Source: Orthonyx spaldingii (lineage: Eukaryota; Chordata; Aves; Passeriformes; Orthonychidae). From it: 64,000 nucleotides of DNA. The translations under genes were made by a program, and so were the position numbers. Below, piece by piece: positions 62,070 to 64,000 of the stretch. A model generated the notes under the pieces. The model searched no databases. It saw nothing but the letters and a program-made list of their open reading frames with translations, and was not told where the DNA came from. The stretch is from the NCBI GenBank assembly GCA_013397795.1, contig VZTJ01004286.1, positions 2,589,408 to 2,653,407 of the forward strand, written 5' to 3'. Position 1 is the stretch's first letter; each line of letters starts with the position of its first letter.

Positions 62070-63441
62070 TCTCCCCCTTTCTTTTTTACTAAGGCGAGTA
62101 CAGTGTGTGTCTGCATGAGCATTACCTGCTTGATATTCTGATTAATAACCCATTGCATATAAGAAAATACACATAGTAAGCATAACATAAACATCAAAAG
62201 TGCTATGAGTCTTACTACAGTGAAACTAACTACATGTTTGACTTGTGATCCAAAATTAAATCTTCCCAACCAGGGGAGCAGCCCAAAGAGATCCCATTCC
62301 TGTTTTTGTTGCCATTGTCCAGACTTATCCTTTAATTCCTGGATGCTTTTGTGAAAGGATTCGGAGTGGTCGCTCAGGTTCATGTAGCACATTCCTTCGA
62401 ATTCTTCACATCTGTATCCTTGGGCTAACAATAAAAAGTCTACTGCTGCTCTATTTTGCAGTGTTGCATGAGGTACTGAGGCGACATCTGTTAACAATCC
62501 GGTTAAAGCATTACTAGTAGCGTTACTTTTTTTTTGTAAGGCAAGAACTTAGCTTATTAATTTCAGTCAAAGCATGTGCAGTACCATTAGAGGCAGCTAA
62601 AGAACAAAAAAATTTCTTTGCTTTATTCCAGAATGCGACCTCAGAGTCACAGTCAGGGCCAAATGACTTAGTATCACATTTATTTCGCCTGGGATGCAGT
62701 GTCCAATTAGTTAGAGTTTTGAGACTGGGATGAAACACAGTTAAACGACCAAAAGTGCATGGACTTCCCACTGCGTTACTTGGAATGTTTTTTCCATGCT
62801 CTGTTGCCACATATTAAAAATATGTTATCAGGCAGACTTATTTCTGCTGTGATTTGAGAGGGAATAGTAAAATTGCACCAGGTAGAAGCATTACGGTAAA
62901 CGCCAGTGCCACTTAGTTCAATCCTTGTGTTGTCTGCTTTTGGATTATTAACATAATTAAGGTAAAAACACACAGGAGCTTTTATAGAACCTAGTATGTC
63001 CAGCTCCTGAGGCTGCAGTGAAAGAGCAGGGAAGTTACTTACTTTTATCATGCTTCCATCAGTATTGCCCATATACCAGTCTATAGATTGGCCAGCATTA
63101 GACCACCATGATCCCAAACATGACTACGATGATCTACGCTTACCCGAAACTGTACAATCACTTGTACCTGTTTGTTTGTATAACTTGTTCCATTCGTTCT
63201 CCAACAAGGGAATGCCAACCAGACATGTCTGAAATGGATCACTAGGACTAGTCATGGATATACAAAGTGTAGATTGGTTAATTGCTTTAGCTAATCTGAG
63301 CCAAACATTGGTCTTTGGTTATGGGACTCATGCTTCATTCACGTTCACTGAAAATACGCTGAGGATGGCAAAAAGGGTTACATGTGTTGTGCCCAAACCC
63401 CTTGTAACTGAATGCCAAACTAAAATTGTGATGTCTTTAAG
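62048..63441 (-). pseudogene. Endogenous retrovirus env (alpharetrovirus-type), broken
   Basis: Remnant of an envelope glycoprotein gene, minus strand. The surface part runs from a hydrophobic leader (FAILSVFSVNV, about 63360) through PFQTCLVGIP, SWWSNAGQSIDWY and CGNRAW, then in another frame GSPCTFGRLTVF. The transmembrane part (62048-62497) has the ectodomain block LQNRAAVDFLLLAQG and a cysteine loop. It then has a membrane span at residues 89-115 of that frame and a basic tail. In the avian sarcoma/leukosis-like family this protein mediates receptor binding and fusion. Breaks: stops at 63328-63330, 63319-63321 and 63124-63126; a frame change in an A-run near 62790 and a second in the A-run near 62530. 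The final cysteine of the CX6CC motif is tyrosine (62384-62386). It cannot yield a full product; only the 149-residue transmembrane frame is intact. Confidence 0.85.
62070..62088 (-). other. Polypurine tract (plus-strand primer site)
   Basis: On the minus strand, AAAAAAGAAAGGGGGAGA is an uninterrupted purine run just before the LTR start. It is the usual priming site for plus-strand DNA synthesis in retroviruses. Here it lies inside the last codons of env, whose stop falls within the LTR. Confidence 0.7.
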
Positions 63442-63444
63442 TCT

Positions 63445-64000
63445 TCATCCTTTCTGCAGCTGGTTTGATGTTTTTCGCAGATAACCAGTATGGTCCTGTG
63501 GATAGAGAAACACAGCCATAACTTCATCCCAAGGTACAGGGCCTAGCCATTTTCCACTCTGCAAGTCTATATTAGACAGATAGCTGAAAATCTGTTAAAA
63601 TATCATGGGAAAACCTTCTTTTACTTGCTGTTTTGTTATCAAATTTGGAATATTTTAAAAATTTAAAACTAGCATTACTTTGTCCAATTGTTCCTGAGGT
63701 ATTATACCAAGGGGATTCCCCCTTTTTTGGTTAAGAAGCATATTCTTTAAAAGGGTCTATGTTTGCACCACAACAGCTTGACTTGTTGAGGAATGAGGTA
63801 TACCAGTTAAATAACATATACCCCAAGAATGAAAAGAGGGTTTCATTGGTTGTGAAACATATATTGGACCATTATCAGTTTTCATTATTTTAGGAACTGT
63901 TAAGATACCAGTAGTTCACAACATGTGTTTAAAGACATCTCTTGCCTTTTCTCCTTTATGAGCAGAGCCAACAAAGAATTTGGAATATGTATCAACTGAA
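63445..64000 (-). pseudogene. Endogenous retrovirus pol, integrase C-terminal part, broken
   Basis: The last 184 codons of pol in a single minus-strand frame, continuing beyond the window. The core-domain motif VDTYSKFFVGSAHKG opens it. The second acidic catalytic residue is in KTDNGP (63874-63876). Exactly 35 residues later, where DD35E integrases have glutamate, the codon is GTG (valine, 63766-63768). The C-terminal DNA-binding domain follows with the motif SGKWLGPVPW and ends at TGA 63445-63447. Internal stops are TGA 63916-63918, TAG 63757-63759, TAA 63655-63657 and TAA 63595-63597. No frameshift is needed over the whole stretch. Integrase joins viral DNA to the host chromosome; this copy is dead. 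Similarity is to alpha/betaretrovirus-like (class II) avian ERVs. Confidence 0.85.

Overview
The window looks like bird nuclear DNA. It is moderately AT-rich, lacks dense coding, and carries chicken-repeat-1 (CR1) LINE 3' ends on both strands, avian-type ERVL and ERVK-like long terminal repeats (LTRs), and the 3' half of an endogenous retrovirus with an alpharetrovirus-type envelope. The mixture would fit a passerine or another neoavian bird, but I cannot name a species. I found no protein-coding gene I can defend. The longest open frames fall in repeats, in LTRs, or in unique DNA without recognisable domains or paired splice sites. The window is therefore intergenic or deep intronic.

Layout. 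At 1-7.1 kb there is mostly unique DNA, with a textbook solo LTR (1580-1829) flanked by a perfect 6-bp target duplication and a weak candidate signal-peptide exon (2469-2584). From 7.1 to 17.2 kb lies a fossil-rich stretch: degraded ancient amniote CR1-like LINEs (two with a readable reverse-transcriptase motif), a long ERVL-type LTR (about 7545-8442), a MIR-like scrap and a younger CR1 (15085-15484). At 19 kb are a GGCAA pentanucleotide array and an LTR on the minus strand (19871-20359). From 20 to 47 kb it is mainly unique DNA with two CR1 3' ends (25285-26059, 29458-29649), a CT-rich tract and an old CR1 relic. At 47.5-49.2 kb two unrelated minus-strand LTRs sit about 660 bp apart, followed by a CR1 (50195-50640) and a (TTCA)n microsatellite (52240-52334). 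After more unique DNA comes an inverted tandem array of a roughly 175-bp unit (60834-61480).

The right end, 61690-64000, is the 3' part of an endogenous retrovirus on the minus strand. Read in its own direction it gives the integrase end of pol, env (surface and transmembrane parts), polypurine tract and 3' LTR. It is dead as a gene set. Integrase has four internal stops and a valine at the position of the catalytic glutamate. Env has three stops in its surface part, two frame changes at A-runs, and a lost cysteine in its transmembrane disulfide motif. Its 5' half lies beyond the window.

Nothing here is a clear new multi-gene system. The items most worth a second look are the inverted satellite-like array beside the retrovirus, the pattern of decay in the retrovirus, and the density of ancient LINE fossils between 7 and 17 kb.
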